Of a stretch of DNA of 64,000 nucleotides, positions 11,275 to 22,359 are shown piece after piece. Under the pieces are notes generated by a model. It was not told the DNA's origin. It worked only from the letters and a program-made list of their open reading frames with translations, and did not search any database. The stretch is from Cryptomeria japonica. Its lineage: Eukaryota > Streptophyta > Pinopsida > Cupressales > Cupressaceae. The stretch spans positions 19,168,285-19,232,284 of the forward strand of contig NC_081413.1 of the NCBI RefSeq assembly GCF_030272615.1. Reading direction: 5' to 3'. The translations under genes and the position numbers were made by a program. The first letter of the stretch is position 1. Each line of letters starts with the position of its first letter.

Positions 11275-11940
11275 ATGGCATCTACATCTTCCATTACTAC
11301 TCCACTAGTGGTTGAATTTAAGAACATGAAATGTCTTGTATTCAAGAAACACCCATACAAATCGATGGAAGACGACCCGGTTGGAGCATTTTCATTCGTT
11401 TCACATGGAGTCTTGCATGTCGATGATGTTTGAGCTTATATTCACTGTGAAATTGAAGAAACTGGCTCAGGAGACATATTGGACCTATACACAGACAAAA
11501 TCATGGATGATATCGACAATCCTAAGCCAAAATTTGAACAACTAAAGAAAAAGGGTTTCACCCAATTTGTGAACTTTCCAACTTTTAATGAGGAGTGGGT
11601 AAGATATGTGGTGAGTAGGATCCATGCTAAATTTATGTGGCTAGACCAACCTTACAAGATCACCGCTGAAGCTATTAAGGAAGTTACCTATTTGAATCAA
11701 ACCCGTGAGAAGCTAGGGTTGCGGAAGGTCACAAACCCTACCGTAAACAAACTAACTTGTGTAGAGTTTGATGGGCCATCGATGAAGATCAACATAACTA
11801 AAGAAGATGATGTTAAATTTGTTGCAATGCTAATTGGTTAGAAGGTGTATCAATCCAACAAATTGAATTTGGTATTTCACACTGCAATTCATGCATCTTA
11901 TAAAATGGTGAAGGAAGATGAACACTGCAATTCATGCTTC
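11275..11940 (+). pseudogene. Fragment B: 5' third of the unknown MAS-type ORF
   Basis: The ATG opens MASTSSITTP. Alignment to the ORF at 5494 runs through GAFSFVSHGVLHVDD (there GAFSQIPKGVVYVED), YIHC, GFTQFVNFPTF (there GFTKIVSIPDF) and KLNLV (there RLNLV). A TGA at 11431 sits where the relative has Arg, consistent with CGA to TGA change. A TAG at 11839 is the second stop. The frame is cut at 11940. Conservation of this frame between two clearly diverged elements argues that it encoded a selected protein. Confidence 0.7.
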
Positions 11941-11941
11941 T

Positions 11942-12423
11942 ATTATAGCTTGGTTGTAACTCAGTGAATACTAAACTTCACTCAGTAGACATTCTACCTT
12001 CATTAACTGATAGCGATAACCTTAGGGTTTACCGACTAGGTTCGTTTCCTGGTAACATAGTATAGTATTAACCTTTACATTTTACAACATATGTATGATG
12101 TTAAAACAATCTAAAACATCATGATCTCATCATTGTCTAACTCGATAGTAGTTTCCCATTGAATAAATTATCCCCTTATTCATCATATTCTTTCTTGTGT
12201 CTTTTACCGACTTCTTTATAATCTTCATATCATACTTCTCAAGATATGGCAACATCATACTAAATTAGAAAATCAATTTCTTGATATCAATGACAAAATA
12301 ATAATATCAAGATAGTAAAACATCTTTAATCAGTTATGTCCATAATCATCAACAACCTTCTCAATATCCTTATTGAAATATCAACAATCTTTCATTGTCT
12401 TTTATAATGTAATATTGCCAACA
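11942..12423 (-). repeat. 3' LTR of element C, truncated
   Basis: It matches 18171-18699, and its LTR start (TGTTGGCAATATT, minus strand) lies at 12423. About 1 kb of the LTR beyond 11942 is missing, where fragment B joins. It has one copy of a 24-bp motif that is triplicated in the 5' LTR. Confidence 0.88.
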
Positions 12424-12894
12424 ATCTCCCCCTTTGGCATTGATGGCAAAACCAATTGATTTGACTTTTAAAAGATTCAGATTGCTGTGATTCTGAAATG
12501 CTTGAAATGCTCTCCCCCATACATTAGACTTCTCTTCTTTTTTCAATCTTTATTTCAATATGTAGTCTTCTCTCAGTCTTCTCCCCCTTTGGTAGGTCTT
12601 CTCGTCTTCTCCCCCTTGGTAGGTCTTCTCCCCCTTTGACAATAATGCCAAAAAAAAAAAGAAAGAACTAAAACATAATTTCTTCCTGTAAGAAGTTATT
12701 TCTTGTTGTTGTGTATCAACTGAGTCTTGGTCAGAGAATTTTTCTTCAATTCCTATTCCCTATATAATTCTTTGTATTATTCCCATATTAGTTCTAGTAC
12801 ACTTTTAGAAAATATTCTAAAGTGTATAACTCCAGCATCATCTCCCAAAAGATTTTCAATAGAGTCATTGGATTAATGCTTTCATCAAACTTGA
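12424..12894 (-). other. 3' untranslated part of element C with clustered polypurine tracts
   Basis: On the minus strand AAAGGGGGAGAT abuts the 3' LTR. At about 12575-12640 a short unit containing a purine tract (GGGGGAGAAGACCTACC type) is repeated three times. A poly-A/T run lies at 12648-12660. No coding sequence was found. Confidence 0.75.
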
Positions 12895-13386
12895 TCAGTG
12901 AGTTGAAGATAGGGATAGGACCCCTAACTTACTTCTGAGATATTCAAAAGTGTCCTTTGGTAGTGGCTTGGTGAAGATATTTGCAATTTTCTCCTTTGTG
13001 CTAACATATTCCAACACCACTTTCTTCTCTTGAGCTTCTTCTCTAAGATAATGATATTTGATAGATATGTGCTTTGTCTTAGAGTGCATAACAAGATTTT
13101 TTGAAATATTAATGGCACTAGTATTGTCACAGAATATAGTTATTGGCTCGGTAACTTTCTCATTTATACCTTCCAACAGTTGTTTGATCCATGCAATGTT
13201 GGTACAATTCAATGCTGCAACAACATATTTAGCTTCAGCTGTTGACTGAGAAACACATCCTTGTTTGTTCCTAAGCCAACTCACTAGTCTTTCTCCTAAA
13301 AAGAAAGCTCCTCCAGTTGTGCTTTTCCTTTCATCAATGTTGCCTACCCAATCAGCATCGGTATAAACTTTTAAATCAAAAATCAT
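12895..13386 (-). pseudogene. Element C: RNase H domain of copia pol
   Basis: The 163-codon frame shows the copia RNase H hallmarks: VYTDADWVGN (first Asp), STTGGAFFLG, QSTAEAKYVV (catalytic Glu), CDNTSAI (Asp) and the final ADIFTKPLP-type block as ANIFTKPLP. It would remove the RNA strand of the replication hybrid. This is the best preserved domain of C. The link to RT across 13387-13561 is disrupted by stops. Confidence 0.9.
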
Positions 13387-13561
13387 TTCCTTTCTAATAT
13401 ACTAATCCATAATCTTCAGTGCCTTTTAAGTATCTGAAAATTCTTTTGATTGTCGTCATGTGTGTTTCCTTAGGATCTACAGAAAATCTTGCAACAATAC
13501 CTACTGCATGTGCTATATCTAGCCTACTGTGAACAACATATTGCAACTTTCCAATCATAGA

Positions 13562-14446
13562 TTAGTATAGTGTCTCATCAATAGATGCAGATTCATCATT
13601 CTTTGATAGTTTATAGTTGGTAGTCATAGGAGTACTTATTGGTTTTGAATCCTCCATTCCAAATTTCTTTAAGATTTCCTTTATGTACTTGGATTGAGTA
13701 ATGAAAATCTCATTTTTCATTTGTAGTATATGTAAACCTATAAAATACTTTATCTCACCGATTAATGACGTCTCAAATTCTTTGCTCATTTCATTTCCAA
13801 AGTTCTTGCATAAAGAGTCATTTCCACAAAATATAATATCATCAACAAATATGGCTAAGATCAATATTCCATTTTCATCATTCTTCATGTACATATTGTT
13901 GTTCTCACTTGTCCTTATAAATCCAATCTTAATCAAATAAGAGTGCAATCTTTCACACCATGTTCTTGGTGCTTGTTTTAGACCATATAAAGCTTTGTTC
14001 AATTTACATACCTAATCTTTATTATTGTCTTCAACAAATCCTTTAGGTTGTTCAATGAAAACTTCTTCTTCTAATATTCCATTTAGAAATGTAGATTTGA
14101 CATACATTTGATATACCTTGAAGTTCTTGAAAGAAACATATGCCAACAATGTTCTTGCACCTGCAAGTCTAGCAATGGGTGCAAAAGTCTCACCATAATC
14201 AATTCCTTCTTCTTGGGCATAACCTTTGGAAACTAATCTTGCTTTATTTCGAATGATCTCCCCTTTTTCATTTAGCTTGTTTATGAAGGTCCACTTTTTA
14301 CCGATTACATTTTTGTCCTTCGATCTTGTGGCCAGTGTCCATGTGTCATTCTTCTTGATTTGATCAATCTCTTGTGTCATAGCATTTATCCAATCTTCAC
14401 TGTTAAATTCCTCTTTCACTATTATCGGTTCAAATTCAAATATCAA
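13562..14446 (-). pseudogene. Element C: reverse transcriptase
   Basis: Two frames cover the domain. The upstream one has NDTWTLA, KKWTFINK, KARLVSKGYAQ and GIDYGETFAPIARL, the copia RT start. The downstream one has KALYGLKQAPRTW and the catalytic box FVDDIIF. A stop near 14010 separates them. In motif A the copy reads YVKSTFLNG where functional copia RTs have DVKSAFLNG, so one catalytic Asp is replaced by Tyr. It encodes RNA-dependent DNA polymerase, inactive here. Confidence 0.92.
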
Positions 14447-14656
14447 ACATGTGTTCTATCTTAGTTTGTTCCTAGTCATCACTGGATCATTCTTATCTCC
14501 TATAATCTAACTTGGTGCATGATGTCTTCTAACATACTTGGCTAATACAGGCTCGGTAGGCTCTGTATGATCTTCTTCATCACTTGGTAACTAGATATTT
14601 TCTTCATTTTCTTCAACAGTTTTCTCGGTAGGACTTCTCGGTTGCACATAGAAAAA

Positions 14657-15640
14657 TCAATCATAGTCTTCTAGTTCTTTGGAATTTCCTTCATCATTTC
14701 TTTTTGCAAATTCATCAATTTTCACATTTGCACTTTCTAATATTTTGTTAGATGATTTGACCAGACATTTAAATCCTTTGCTTCTAGAAGAATATCCTAG
14801 AAATGTTCCTTCTTCACTTTTCTGATCAAACTTGCCATTTCTATCATCTTTATGAACATAGCATTTACTTCCAAAGATTTTAAAATAACTTACATTAGGT
14901 TTCTTGCCATACCAGATTTCATAAGGTGTCTTCAAAGTAACTTTCTTCAATTGAACACGGTTCAAGGTGTAAACAGCTATGCTTATTGCTTCTCTCCAAA
15001 ATGTTTGTGGAACTTTCTTTCAATCATCAGTGTTCTAGCACAATCCACAATAGATCTATTTCTTCTTTCAGCTATTCCATTCTGCTGTGGAGTTCTCGAT
15101 GTAGAGACTTGTCTTTTTATACCATGATCATTGCAAAATAGGTTGAACTCATCAGATGTGAACTCTCCTCCTCTATCTGATCTAAGACATTTCTATTGTC
15201 TTCCTGTTTCATTTTCAACTCTAGCCTTGTACTATTTAAACATTTGGAAAGCTTCTGATTTTTCTCTTAAAAACATTACTGGCATCATCCTTGAATAATC
15301 ATCCACAAATAATATGAAATATTTATCATCATAGCAACTCTGAACTTTCATAAGACCACAAAGATTAGTGTGCACAAGATCTAAAATTCCCTTAGAAGTG
15401 TAGGGCTTACTTTTAAAGCTTGATCTTGTCATCTTACCCATCTAGCATCCTTGGCACATAGCATTCTCAGGTTTTTCAAGACTTGGTAGACCTCTTACTC
15501 AATGCTTCTTACTTATCTTGACCAGATTATCAAAATTAACATGACAAAACCTTTTATGCCATAACCAGATATCATTAATCTTTGCATACAAACACTTATT
15601 ATGAGTTGAATAAAGGTGAAATGTATTACCTTTTATTTGT
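14657..15640 (-). pseudogene. Element C: integrase with GAG-pre-integrase segment
   Basis: From the 5' side it has the LWHKRFCHVNFDNL zinc-binding segment, then MGKMTRSSFKSK, then the core start LDLVHTNLCG, where the catalytic Asp (usually HTDLCG) is Asn. FVDDYSR follows, and finally the TPYEIWYGKKPNVSYFKIFG and FLGYSSRSKGF blocks. Frames break at about 15230, 15000 and 15480. It would insert element DNA into the chromosome. Confidence 0.88.
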
Positions 15641-15726
15641 GTCCTGATAGCAACTAACTTTCCATTCTTGTAATGAACTTTGATAATTCCTTTCTGAAAT
15701 TCTATTCAGTAACCTGTGTTGTTTAG

Positions 15727-16017
15727 CTATGCTACACTCAACAAATTGTATTTCAAACCTTCAACCCAATAAACATCATTGCATCTTGCATTATCAAGAA
15801 GTGTTATGGATCCTTTACCTTTTACCGAGCATGGTGCATCATTACCAAATCTAACATAGCCTCCATCATAGTCTTCTAACATAACAAACTTGTGTTTATC
15901 TCCTATCATATGATGTGAGCACCCACTATCTATAATCCAAGAATCATTAGTGTTTATGTGAGATATTAGGGCTTTTTCTTCATACCTTTCTTCATCTGAT
16001 CCATCCTTGATAGCCAC
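15727..16017 (-). pseudogene. Element C: aspartic protease
   Basis: The active-site block WIIDSGCSHHM is intact, followed by VRFGNDAPCSVKGKG and WVEGLKYNLLSV as in copia retropepsins. It is close in sequence to the protease of fragment L at 41560-41800, showing that C and L are one lineage. A stop lies just downstream. Confidence 0.88.
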
Positions 16018-16152
16018 ATAAACAACTTCCTTTGTATCAGTCTCATCTGATTTATCATCATTAGATTCCTCATCAGCTATTAAGCATGTCTTTCTATGTC
16101 TTCTTCTGAAATCTCGATGTCCTCTGTAATGGTTATCTTTCTATCTATCATG

Positions 16153-17079
16153 TCAGTAATCTCTCTTTTCAGTAAAATCTTTGTCAGGATAGTTAGAAGC
16201 CATATGTCCAATCTTATCACAATTGAAACATTTCAAAGGTAGTTTTCCTTTATACTTACCTTTGCCTCTCGGTAACCTTTTGGCCAATAGTACTTCAAAC
16301 TCTTCTTGCTTTCTGATTTCTTCATACAGTTTGTGTACTTCTTCCATGTTCTTCTGAAATCTTTCACTTTCTCCACTGTGATCTCCTTCAGAGTACTTAT
16401 ACTTTCTTTCATTGTAATCATTAGATTCATTCAGATGAAAAGAACTAAATGCAAATTCAACTTTATTTATCGATGACCCACTGTTATCAAAATTACTTAA
16501 CTCAAATGCATGTAGCTTACCAATAGTAGCATCCAAAGAAATTGGCATATTAGGTACAGACCTCAATTCTTTGATTGTAGAGACTCAGATTGCATAGATA
16601 GGTAGAAAGGTTCTTAACAACTTACTTGTTACATCCTTTTCTTCAATAGTTCCTTCTGTTCCTTTGATTTGATTTACAATCTCCTTTAGTCTTGTACTAT
16701 ACTTGGTTATGTTCTCACCTTCATTCATCCTCATAGATTCAAGTTTTCCTCTTAAACTATCTACTTTTTCTCTTTGAACATGTTCATCTCCTCCATATAT
16801 AGATATGAGCTTAGTCCACATTGCCTTTGCATCAGTACATCCTTCTAGATCATTAAACTCTGAGTTGGTCAATGCAAATGTTATTTCAATCATTGCTTGA
16901 TTATGTTCTTGCTTTGCCTTTATCTCTTCCATAGTCAATGGATAGGTGCTCGGTGCAACAAAATCATTCTCCAGATAGTATATAGCATATTCTCCAACTC
17001 TTGATAGATGTAGCTTCACCCTTTTCTGCCATGTACAGGAACTTGACTTGTTCAGCTTTGGTGCATCCCTCTTATACAT
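16153..17079 (-). pseudogene. Element C: gag
   Basis: The 164-codon frame from MYKRDAPKL contains the UBN2-type copia gag domain (AMWTKLISIYGGDE, VDSLRGKLESMRM, ITKYSTRLKEIV). A second frame carries the C-terminal part with the knuckle CFNCDKIGHMASN, whose last Cys is lost (YPDKD). The break is near 16570-16585. Coding sequence may begin a little upstream (LYTPKGKFKG, then TAG), closer to the PBS. The product would form the particle shell. Confidence 0.88.
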
Positions 17080-17129
17080 CTTTGGATCTTTAACTCAAGT
17101 GCCTTTAAACTTTCCTTTTGGAGTATAGA

Positions 17130-17141
17130 GATCTGATACCA
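17130..17141 (-). other. Primer-binding site of element C
   Basis: Minus strand TGGTATCAGATC, one base off the tRNA-Met-complementary TGGTATCAGAGC, two bases from the LTR end. Confidence 0.82.
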
Positions 17142-17143
17142 AT

Positions 17144-18699
17144 TGATAGTTCTGATACTTAATATAAGTACAGATGCAATAGCCAACAAGATGAGAGGGG
17201 GGGTGAATCATACAAACTTAATCATCCATAAAAACATCATATTCAACCTCGGTAATATTTATATCAGTCATATAACCAAAAACTATCAAACATTTAAACT
17301 CAAAAGCATATGAACAATATAAACCTCATAACACCAGATTTAACATGGAAACCCAAATAGGGAAAAACCACTGTGGGATTTCAGACCCACTAAGAAATAT
17401 ACTCTTCTAGAGTATGCTCAGTTAAAAGCAAATCCTATTAAAGATTACAAACACATTGCTAGATGTGACCCGGTTAAGGGATTTCCCTCAAATCTGTTAG
17501 GATCTTCACTTTGTTAGAAATGACCTTGTCAAAGGATTTCAAACACTCAATAAGAATGTCACCTTGCTAGAGGATTTACATATAAGACTATTAAGTCCAC
17601 TTAGTTAAGAGATTTTCTGTCACTTTCACAAAATAACAATAATAAAAATCTATCTACAACTTCACATCTAAAATGCTAAAGCAGATTCCTATTTGTTCAA
17701 TACAATCTAGACATAGAACTTATCTTGTCCCTTTACTGGGCATCTATACTCTGTTATTCTAATAGGTCTTCAAGCCTCTATGCTCGATAATCACTATGTA
17801 GCATCCCTATGCATACACTTGCCCACATACATTGTTTATCAATAGTTTCCTATTTATAAACAATCTTCTAACCGCTTAATCTTATTGATCACATTTCCCA
17901 TGATCAATCATAGCCATTAGATCTTCAATCTTATCTAGGTTCAATGTATTCTTTGATCTGAAAATGTTTTACCCTGCCTTGGAACTTGCATATTTACCTT
18001 GGAACTTGTGTTAGGGTATTGTGGTTCAATCTGAGCTATAGATCTTCCTACCAATCTTTCTTTACCATAGATTCTTTAACAATCTTCATACATGGTTTAC
18101 CAATCATTTAATTCACTCCATCTCATCAGCTTCCTTCATTAAATATCACATGTAAACATTTAATGCATTTTGTTATAGCTTGGTTGTAACTCGGTGAATA
18201 CTAAACTTCACTCGGTAGACATTCTGCCTTCATTAACCAATAGCGATAACCTTAGGGTTTACCGACTAGGTTCCTTAGGGTTTACCGACTAGGTTCCTTA
18301 GGGTTTACCAACTAGGTTCTTTGCCTGGTAACATAGTATAGTATTAACCTTTACATTTTACAACATATGTATGATGTTAAAACAATCTAAAACATCATGA
18401 TCTCATCATTGTCTGACTCGGTAGTAGTTGCCCATTGAATAACTTATCCCCTTATTCATCATATTCTTTCCTATGTCTTTTACCGACTTCTTTATAATCT
18501 TCATATCATACTTCTCAAGATATGGCAACATCATACTGAATTAGAAAATCAATTTCTTGACATCAATGACAAAATAATAATATCAAGATAGTAAAACATC
18601 TTTAATCAATTATGTTCATAATCATCAACAACCTTCTCAATATCCTTATTGAAATGTCAACAATCTTTCATTGTCTGTTATAATGTAATATTGCCAACA
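17144..18699 (-). repeat. 5' LTR of element C
   Basis: Bounded by TG and CA, next to the PBS on one side and ending TGTTGGCAATATT (minus strand) on the other. It contains the inverted form of the C-rich ATTCACCCCCCC...CTCTC block near 17190. A 24-bp unit (CCTTAGGGTTTACCGACTAG type) is present three times in tandem at about 18249-18320 but once in the 3' LTR. Confidence 0.9.
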
Positions 18700-19485
18700 C
18701 TCTGATGACTATGGTGTTTTTGGTGACTATTTTTGTGATCTCGATGATATGGAAGACCTTTAGGAAGCATGTGGTTATAATCTTTTTTTTTGATGCTAGA
18801 TGTTTTGTTCATGATTGAAGCTGACTTGATCTACATGTTACACTTATTGAAGCCAACTTGAAGGATATTGTTTTTGTGGTAAGACTAGATATATAACATT
18901 GTTTTGGCAATTGATTTTCAGTGTGTTGTGTGTGTGGTGATTCATTTTGGTGCGATTGAGTGCAGTTTCATTGCACATTTTTCTTTCAGACCAACCAATA
19001 GTTGATTAAGAGTGAGACTGAGTATTTAGTAGAACAGAGATAGTTAGAGATTTAGAGCCTAACCCAAACTCATCTTTGCATAGTCAGATGCTGATTAAGA
19101 GTTCATTTCATTGTATTTACACATTGTAAACAAAGTGTAAGTCAATGAGACTTCCTTGAGGGTTGTAGCCCTTCGAGAAACTTTATTGAGTAGTGAGCTC
19201 TAGGCAGTGAGCCTGAATGCAAGTGCATTTCCATCTATGTAATATTTATGTACTCCTAGCCATAGTATATGAATATTGTGGGTTCCAACCCCACCATGGT
19301 TTTTCCCTTTCTAGGTTTCCATGTAAAAATTCCCGTGTTGTGGATTTATGTTTTTATTGTTGCATGTTTATGTTATTATCTGTTATGTATTGTTAATTAG
19401 TGGATAAATAATAAGCTTGTTGTTTCAATTTCTGGTAGATCACTAATTCACCCCCCCCCCCTCTCAGTGATCTCCAATTCTAACA
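18700..19485 (+). repeat. Sirevirus-like LTR fragment
   Basis: It shares with 3230-4003 the AGTGAGCTCTAGGCA segment, the ATTGTGGG...CCCACC...GGTTTTTCCC block and the C-run followed by CTCTCAGTG, and it ends CTAACA at 19485. No primer-binding site follows, so it is a 3' LTR or solo LTR remnant. Its left end meets element C, which may have inserted into it. Confidence 0.7.
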
Positions 19486-20838
19486 ACTACACCAATTAAA
19501 ATACAATTGATACAAGTTAATAGATATCTATCGTTGACAAATAAATATAAACTATAAATATATCTATTTCTATTGAAGTAAATATTTACAATATAGAATA
19601 AATATGTACCAAAGGCTCTAATGGTTCTCATATTGTCCTAGGAGGGGTCATCGTTGATGAAACATGTATCGATGTTTGTTGTATGTAAAATGATAAGATT
19701 GTAATACAATGAATGTACATGTGCATATAATCATGAAATTGAGAAAATAAAAAAAGACATATACCTCTTGCATCTCTTTTTCCAATGCATTATTAGGTGC
19801 ATTCATCATTGTCGTTAACGATCCTAGCCATCACTCTACATCGATAAGAAAAAGTATATTATCAAAAAATTTCAATAGTTGTCAATAGTTTTCATGGCCA
19901 TGTGATTGCACCGATGTATATAAAACCTCTTTGAATTAAGAGGTAGGGTCTCCTAGGTTTGGAGATCAGTGAAAAGAGCACATATTTGTGCTTACGCTTA
20001 TTTCTTTATTTTTTACTGCATCATATGAGAGACCTTGTGCCTAACAGTTGTGACATGAATTGCTATATGCAACCCATTCAGTGACTTGTTTTGAAACTTT
20101 GTCAACACTATCCACCACTATTTTTAGGGCTTTGGCAAGGTGTGCATGGTGTTGGTGTTCTGATGCTTTCAATCTAGACACAAGGTTGCAAATGGTTAAT
20201 TTATTTAGCACTAGTCAACCTAGTAAATCCTCCTATGTGGTTTGGGAAGGATTTATAGGAGGATTAGGAGGATTGATTTGTTGAGCATCTGATATATCAA
20301 ATTTACAAAATAAAATCAAATTAATCAAAAACTAAAAAACTAAAGAAATATTGTAAATAAAAAATAAAAAATACACAAATGAATCATAAAATCACCTTTG
20401 CAATAATGTGGTATCTTGATTTGACTTGTAGGGCTAAAATCACAATCAATCTCCATGCAATATAGGTTATTTGTTTAGTGTTTTTGGTGAAGGCCATAGG
20501 TAGAATGGTCCTAGTCACTTTAAAAAAAATAAAAATATAATCAGAAAAACGTGATCGGGTTTTTTAAACTAAAAAAACTCTATTGGGTTTTTTTTAAATA
20601 ATAACCTAATTGGTGTTTAAAATAAATAAATAACCCATTTACGTTACGGTTTAGATTTTCATAACCATAACTCAATCGGGTTATATTCATTTTTGGTTTT
20701 TTTTGATATGGTGGCCACTTTTGTGTTCACCATCTTGGTGCACTTACCCATTAAAAAAATTAGACTAGTAAGACCCCAAACTTTTCAAAGAGAATTTGAA
20801 TTTTTTTAAGGATGTAAGAATCTTATTCCATTCTAGAA
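19486..20838. other. Unassigned AT-rich stretch
   Basis: No LTR, polyprotein motif or clear gene was found. One minus-strand segment at about 20055-20222 stays open for some 55 codons with protein-like composition (LTICNLVSRLKASEHQHHAH...), but it has no start, no recognised domain and stops on both sides. It may be an old gene or element fragment. Confidence 0.4.
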
Positions 20839-20862
20839 CTAAATACTAGGACCGAAGGTATT

Positions 20863-21170
20863 GTGAACCAGGTTAGGAGTCAAGGGGAAACTATTATAGA
20901 AGAAAAAAATGTAGGAAATTTTTTGAGATCTCTTCCTCCTAAGTTTGATCAAGTGGTTATAGCCATTGTAGAAAGTAAAAATATACCCACTTTGAATGTT
21001 GTAGTGTTGATAAGTTCTTTACAATCTTGTGAGGAGCATATGCAATATTGTACAAAAAAATTGGTGTAATCTTACCAATCTTTTGTAAGCATTGAAGAAA
21101 AGTCCAAATCTCCTCCCTCTTACACTACTAATTTCAAGGTGATTTTTTCACTAATAGCAAAGGACTGGGT
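20863..21170 (+). pseudogene. Relic E: gag fragment
   Basis: The frame contains VNQVRSQGETI, NFLRSLPPKFDQVV and SLQSCEEHM, the conserved end of the UBN2-type copia gag. The N-terminal part is missing and a TAA ends the open frame at 21069. Acidic codons follow, and no zinc knuckle could be read with confidence. Confidence 0.8.
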
Positions 21171-21379
21171 AGAGGAAGATGAAGAGAAAATAGTACAGGA
21201 AGAGGACGAGATTCTTTGTAATGTGGGTATTGTAAAGGGTATGTACACTATGAATCTAAGTACACACAAAAAAAAAAGAAATGTGACATGAATAAATCAT
21301 AACCAATTATACTAAAGAGTCTTTTGAAGATGCAAAGTATTCTACACTTCACATGCAAATTGGAAAAATAACACCAAGA

Positions 21380-22110
21380 GAATGTGTGGTTCTTGGACAA
21401 CAACAACTCAATTCACATGACAAGTAAATCTTGTATCTTTGTCAACTTAGACGATCTAGTATAAAGTCAAGTTAAATTTGGGGATGATAAAGAGGTTAAT
21501 GTAATGGGAAAAAGGTACCCTTTCAATCAATACTAACCAAAGAGAAACTATTCATATCCATGATACTAAATTATTTTGCCAAAATTATAGCATAATCTTT
21601 TGAGTATTTGGAAGTCTATAGCCAAAAATTATAAAGTAGCATTCAAAGATAACTACTACAAAATATTTAATAAATTTGATAATTATTATCTTGTATCAAA
21701 GGCTTTTATGGCAAATAATAGTTTGTTTCCTCTCACATTAGTTTAGATAGTAAGTTGCAAGCACTCAAATCAATCATAAATTATTTACCAAGTGCTTATA
21801 GAATCAATGTTATGGTCATCTAAATTTCCAAGGGTTAACTTTGCTACTTGAAGATTATGATGAGAGCTCTTACTACAATTCAGGATTAAGAAGTTCACTT
21901 AAAATGTGCACTTGGGAAGCATAATAGAGATAGTTTTTTGACGAAAAAATCTTGGAGGGAAAAATATCCTCTAGAGATTGTGCAGGCTAACATCTATGGT
22001 GACCTATAAGAGAAATCATTGGGTTAGAACTTTTATTTTTTTAACCTTCATTAATGATTGCTCTTACAAAACTTGGGTTTATTTTCTTTAAAAATACATC
22101 AATAATCATG
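21380..22110 (+). pseudogene. Relic E: protease and start of integrase
   Basis: WFLDNNNSIHMT stands where copia proteases have WFLDSGCSNHMT, so the catalytic DSG is lost. Further on are LNFQGLTLL (pre-integrase segment), GKYPLEIVQANIYGD (integrase core start, Asp to Asn) and FINDCSYKTWVYF. The text then jumps to a Ser/Pro-rich linker, showing an internal deletion that removed most of integrase. Confidence 0.75.
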
Positions 22111-22359
22111 AGCATGGAAGATAAGAGTGTGTATCCTCTCCCCACAAGCTCAAGTGGAAGTTTAAGCTCAATTTATAGTCCTTTGAGTTCAACTTACTCT
22201 TCTAGTAGGTCAAACTTAACTGATGATTCACCTCCAACATCATCTCTAAGAGAGGTACAAATTTTGGTAGATATTTATCAAAGGATTACTAGAATATAAA
22301 TTTACCTGTTAATTTTTCTTTTCTTAGTACAATTCAAGTTCAACTTCTTGTATGAAAAA

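Larger units (their letters stand above)
10192..11940 (+). mobile_element. Fragment B: diverged relative of the four-knuckle element
   Basis: It starts abruptly at the end of element A's LTR in the middle of a gag-like frame and stops at 11940 against a truncated LTR of element C. Gene order is the same as in 3230-9809: knuckle array, spacer, then an ORF opening MASTSS. It has no LTR in the window. The left part was probably carried beyond element A when A inserted. At its right end a 15-bp sequence is duplicated (11880-11894 and 11923-11937), as often seen at end-joining repairs. Confidence 0.75.
11942..18699 (-). mobile_element. Sirevirus-like Ty1/copia element C, nearly full length
   Basis: Minus-strand order is 5' LTR, PBS, gag, protease, integrase, RT, RNase H, polypurine tracts and 3' LTR, which is the copia order with integrase before RT. 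The 5' LTR is 1,556 bp, but only 482 bp of the 3' LTR survive, cut at 11942. Every gene has stops or shifts, and catalytic residues are lost in integrase and RT. The LTR start TGTTGGCAA and AAAGGGGGAGAT tract are shared with the pol-less element at 3230-9809, so C-type elements are candidate helpers for it. Confidence 0.92.
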
